Positions 58,740 through 64,000 of a stretch of DNA of 64,000 bases are shown here, piece by piece (positions within the stretch are counted from its first letter, which is position 1; every line of letters begins with the position of its first letter). The notes beneath the pieces were generated by a model. The model had not been told where the DNA came from. It worked only from the letters and a program-made list of their open reading frames with translations, and made no database searches. The stretch lies in assembly GCF_964355755.1 (NCBI RefSeq), contig NC_092680.1, positions 8,471,001-8,535,000 of the forward strand, given 5' to 3'. This stretch comes from Antedon mediterranea (taxonomy: Eukaryota; Echinodermata; Crinoidea; Comatulida; Antedonidae). The translations under genes and the position numbers were made by a program.

Positions 58740-61700
58740 AGATGAATAAAAAAAATGTAGAAAAGTTTTCTAACTAAATGTCACTTTTCATTAATAGTAC
58801 ACAGATAAATTGAAGAACGCGATCCCAGAACGTACATTTATTCAAAAAGTAGTCCAAGTAAATATTTAATTAAACGATAAACATCTGGTTCTGTATAATT
58901 ACGTTGAATCACACTATTTCGTTGTTATAGGCCTATTCATTGAAATAATTTAAAATCTATTAGTAAATTAGTAATAATTTCTTCAATTAAGTAGGCCTAA
59001 ACATATTTAAAAACAAGATCAGAATTGACTACCTAATGAAATTGAAAAAAACATATAAAGGTATTTTTAAAATAGTAGGCCTAATTAAGATATTCCAAGA
59101 GAAAAATGTTCCGGTTATTTTATGTAGGCCTAGGCCTATATTATTATTATATTACACTATATAATTGTGAATTGTTTAACAAGTAGGGCCTCCAATGTAA
59201 AACAAGGCAATAATTCTATGTTTAATACACAAAATAAAAAGAAAAGTAATTCAATAACATTACTTTGTAATTAGCATAACACAGATGATATTCCAGGTGC
59301 CACACAAAGCTATTTCAAAATAATTAAATTCATACCATATTTTATGTTAACATGATAGCGCCGTTATTACTCATGCTTGTACTGTAAAAGTGTTGTTTGC
59401 GTGCAAAGTTTGGACTATTAAAATAATATTTTGAAAATATCTGTTTATTTATTAATGAATGTTTTAATTATTTAATTTTTATCTATGTATTATAATTATT
59501 CAAAACAAAATATTACATTTTTAAACAAGTACTCTGTGCGATCGATTGCATCATGTTCTATGAGTAGATACATTTAAATAATTTATGTATTGTACATATA
59601 AACTGACTTCACAACAAACAATATACAATGCATAGGCCTAAAGTAATTGACATTCCTTTATAATATACCTTAATAATGAATGATAAATTAGCCATGCCCC
59701 CTTAACTCACTATTTGTCACTAACGCTTTCATTTGACTTGTAATAAGTAGAAAATGAAACAACAATTTCAAACATCTATATTAATATACTTCGCACCTTA
59801 ATTTCTTTCACAACTTGTCAAATGAAATATTTACAGAAATATTTATTCTATACGAGACAAGTGTGTTAAAAAATTTAGAGTGTTTTTATTTATGTGATGT
59901 ATTAAGGTTTATTTATTCAACACAACTCTTAATTAATTTGCGACGCGTTTAACAATATTAAATTGGATCCGTAACGCGTTATGTAACATTGAGAAATAGT
60001 TTTATACGTTTAGTGTTATACAGAATCACAACAAAAATGCATCACTCTTGCATGAAGAATTGAAATAAATTACTTTATTGGCTAGATAAAGACGTTTATT
60101 AAGGCTTAAAATATTACCATTGTTAACCAAGTCCTAACAAAGCTAACACGAAACAAAATGTTTAAATAAATGAATAAATGAGGTTTATTTATATTCATTA
60201 TGCTTTTAAAGAGGCAAACTAAACTTAGGGTGATTTAGTTCAGAGCTAATATAACAAACAACTAACTCATTCGTTGAAAATAATTATCAATCTAGAATGT
60301 AAATTGTTTTCAATGTTTTAAATACGATTTTTCTGGGTTTTTTTGTTCACAGAAACACGAAAAAATAAAAAGACCATTTAATCAAACTAAAGACTATAGT
60401 AGTTTATATCTTAGCTCAACGCGGCGGAAGCATTCGAATCCAATCCAGTCCATCCAGGCCTACAATGTGATATCTACATCTTTGATTCAATAACGATAAT
60501 AAATAGTTTAGTTTAATTTTCTTACATATTTTTTTTGAATTTGTAATTAAGATCCATGCACACATACTGGTTGTGTTGCAACAAATGTATGTATTTTTCT
60601 GAACGATGGGACTACAATGAAATTGGGTAGCGAGGGAAATGTATGAATAAAATGTATAAAAAAATGATAATATAAATTGATAGTTAACAATAACTAGCCT
60701 ACATTTATTTATTTCAACTGTTCAATAACAAACAAATAGCATAATTCATCAAGAAGTAAGAAATACAATATAAAAACAAAAATACATGATATTAGATAAA
60801 TAAAAAATTACTCAAGTTACAATCTCACATTTTAAGGGTTATTTATTTATTTAACTACTTTATCGAATGCTTTTGCAACCGAAACCGTATTTAGAGCTAT
60901 AAAGTTAAATTTTAGTCTTCATAATTATACATGTGAACACAGGAGAAATAACAGTCAGAGAGATGTTGTCAACTTCAATGACAAATTATTTATTCGAATA
61001 GGAACTAGAAATACTAAGACCAAACTTCAACCAAACTAGAAAACAATCTGGAAAAAAACCCCAACTTGACCGGACAATAATGCCAGCATACGTCAAGCTT
61101 GCATTTATTACTTTATGCTATGTCTACATCAGTTACCGCTTACCCTCTCTCCTTTGCCAGGACGATGCAATTATTGTCCCAATAATTGTTAACAATATAT
61201 TTAGATTAAGAATTAAAACTAATAAAACGTATAAGAAAAATATAATAAACGGGAACATGGATAAAACCAGCTTCATACATACAAATATTCTTTATTAAAA
61301 ATAATAGCCTAAATGTTGAGCCAACACAGTTCTCTTTTTTTTTACGCGGAATACATTTAAATAATTATACTAAATCCTGTTGTATTACTACAGCTGTAAA
61401 TGTTATTGTTTTTAAATAATTAGACTAAAACTGGCCTTATCATTTTTTACTTATACTATCCTGTGTATACTAGCTTAACATTCTCATCATACTGTAACAA
61501 CTTACGGAGAAACAGAACTACTGTATAGAATAAATGTTTAAAACACAGCGATAACGATAACTCATGTCACAGACGCGCGCGTGCAAATTTCGTAATGATA
61601 GATACCAAACATAACAGAAATAAATGTGTGTCAAAATATAGGTTAAATAAGTCGTTTGTGTTCAAAGTAAGTCAATCACTATACCAACTTCATAAGGGCT

Positions 61701-64000
61701 TTTGTAAAAAACTCCACCTTAAATAGTGGTGTTATAATAATTACCGTTTACCACAATACATTCAACAAAGGAGATTTTCCATAATGTCGCGCAATCTAAA
61801 ATTGAAATTGGAAATAAACCATCTCTAAGTTTGGCATAATAGTTTTAAAAGAAGCACGTTTTTCACTTTTGACAAACTCGCGCAGAATCTATTTAATATT
61901 TTTCATTCCCCTCGCCACCGTTCTGCCAGTAAATGAAAACAAATGGTACATGTCGACCATTCATACAACTCTCTAATTTAGATTCCATGTGATTTAACTT
62001 GTATAGTGTCAATAGAACCTGACTTATATCGCAGACAGTCGCGTTTATCGCCTGCACTGATTCTCTTACCGCATTGATTTATACGTACTCACTACATTCT
62101 TATACAATACTTTAGACTGTGTTCTTTAGTTTATATCGCAGTTTTTCTATTTATTTAATTATAACTAATTGCTGATATTGGTTTTTAACGGCATGAATAC
62201 GTGAAGTTACATCTATAAAATACGTTAGCTATTTTTAATTGCACATTTAGAAGATAGTATAGGTTAGGTTGTACGGTATAACTAACATCAAGAGTCTGGA
62301 AGTTGGAGATTTATTTAGGACATATTCCAATCAATGACAAATGTATAATATCTGCTCATGATATTATAACTTACTTCATATCTATCAATTCAAAGGCAAA
62401 TTACTGAGAAAAAGAATTACTGAAAGTCGATCGGGACTCGAACTTGGATTTTCTGTTTGTTATGCTGAGGCTGGTAGTACAGTATAACTGATGTATTGCA
62501 GATATTATAGTAATGTAATGTTGCCAATACAATTATGTATTATAATAACTATATAATAATATACAATATATAACAATGATTATTCAGTTAACAAAAAAAT
62601 CCAGTTAATATAAAAAGAAATTCTTCAACACAACTATTTATAATCATGTGATAGAAGAAAAAAAGCTTAATCGAAGCCGCCGGAGACGCTTATTTTAAGG
62701 CAAAACAAAGCCCATCACTAGACTACGTGTAATGTTCTTAACAAACTGCCTTGATTAGATATATTAACTTTAGATAAGTCTGATTTAACAATATCAACTT
62801 GATTAGTTCTAGTGACAATACATAATGATTTAAATTCTTTCTTTATTGCTGTCAATTTCAGTTCATTTTGTTCATTCCTTGTTGTTTCATGAAGTGCAAG
62901 AAACAGTAATGAATACAATTATATATATTGATTGTTATTTGAATTATTAGTGAAATAATACAAAATAACTGATATTTATTTCTTAATAAATTACCAATAT
63001 TAACAATTAAATAGATAATTCGAATTACTTGTTAATATTAAGGCGATTTCCCTTGGATATTAGACAGTATATAGGGGTGAATATTCAATGATAATTAATT
63101 TAAATTAAACTTACAATAATGATACAATGATATTGATAATAATTTATATCGTACTAAATATAAATAAACAATTATAGGCCTAGTATTATAGGAAAAATTG
63201 TAGTCAATTAACTCTATAACTCAGTAGTATATGTTAGCTATTGTATACAATTTAAACGATCAAATATATCGAACAAATAGAATATTATAGAAATAGGCCT
63301 ATAATATATGTTGTAATTGCTATTGATTAGGTTACCAACAGTGGTGTTTCATCCCCTTTGTTGCAAACACAAATAAAATACATAGAGTCTAACCTAACAC
63401 ATGTGTAGATATTATAATACTATTTCGAAATTGTGCAGAAAAATAATTTCTGAATTATTAACTGTATTGTTCAATAAGATTGGTTTATTTAATATTTATA
63501 TAATATGATGTCTATGTTATAGGTAACAAATGAGTTTAAATACCTATAATGATTTATGAAAATATAAATACTGTAGTTATTTAAATTATTATCATTGTAT
63601 TGTCATAATGTATGTATAAGTAAAAGTTATATACACCTTTATGAAGAGTATTACATATGAAGAATATAAATATAATGACAAATATAAATTTATTATATAA
63701 AATTAAATATGCAAGAAATAAAAGTGGGTGAAATCCCCACAAAAGAGAGAAAAAAGATTGGTTTATTGTATGGCAAAATGATCAGATTAAAAGTGATATT
63801 ATTGATGTTAAATAAACGGTACTGTTTTCGCACCATTTTTTCTTTAAACTGTGCTTAGTTTTGCAGTTCACGAATATGAATACGAAAACTTTTCAAAAAC
63901 TGATGTTTTACTTCATTGTTTTCCATTTAATTGACCTTCGTGGTTTATAATTCACACAACTGACGTAAACGCACCAAGTCGGAGAACTGCTCTCAACGAT
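58740..64000. other. Gene-poor AT-rich DNA to the end of the window
   Basis: Mostly A/T with a moderately mixed block at about 61,860-62,100. A weak relic of the tRNA-containing repeat may lie at 62,405-62,470 (GAGAAAAAGAATTAC, GGACTCGAACTTGGA). No gene is supported. Confidence 0.5.

Overview
This is a eukaryotic nuclear window from an AT-rich animal genome. Multi-exon genes with canonical GT-AG introns, long introns, CR1/L2-like LINEs, tRNA-derived repeats and TIR elements rule out a prokaryote. The gene repertoire (NXPE, NAT8-like, a Kazal-DM13-DOMON secreted protein) and the many dispersed copies of the palindrome TAGGCCTA suggest a marine deuterostome invertebrate, most likely an echinoderm. 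That assignment is an inference. Most short open frames in the window are noise; the real genes had to be assembled from exons.

Layout. (1) 1-8.6 kb, + strand: the last 14 coding exons of importin-11 (IPO11), about 480 residues, including a textbook U12-type AT-AC intron and a GC-AG intron; one intron carries a 928-bp TIR element. (2) 8.8-14.1 kb: a tRNA-like sequence, a minisatellite, a 1.87-kb hAT-like non-autonomous element with a perfect 8-bp target duplication and an internal triplication, and two LINE halves in convergent orientation. (3) 14.1-18.1 kb, - strand: a complete four-exon NXPE-family gene (neurexophilin-like domain plus PC-esterase). (4) 21.9-30.0 kb, + strand, divergent from NXPE: a 17-exon gene for a secreted protein with signal peptide, two Kazal domains, a Thr-rich linker, two DM13 domains, a DOMON domain and a Skeletor-type C-terminus. 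(5) 30.8-35.9 kb, - strand: an intact single-exon NAT8-like acetyltransferase with decayed relatives, a segmental duplication and a long imperfect palindrome. (6) 35.9-38.3 kb: tandem and inverted ~365-bp units, each containing a tRNA-shaped sequence, then a GTCT-rich repeat. (7) 38.5-42.8 kb, + strand: complete four-exon tubulin-specific chaperone A (TBCA), 109 residues. (8) 42.9-64 kb: a gene-poor, AT-rich stretch with hairpin-forming repeats, LINE remnants and a few blocks of different composition that could be regulatory or unrecognised exons.

The genes have unrelated housekeeping or extracellular roles (nuclear import, tubulin folding, acetylation, secreted matrix-type proteins), and nothing indicates a shared pathway. 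The unusual material is in the introns and repeats rather than in an obvious gene system.
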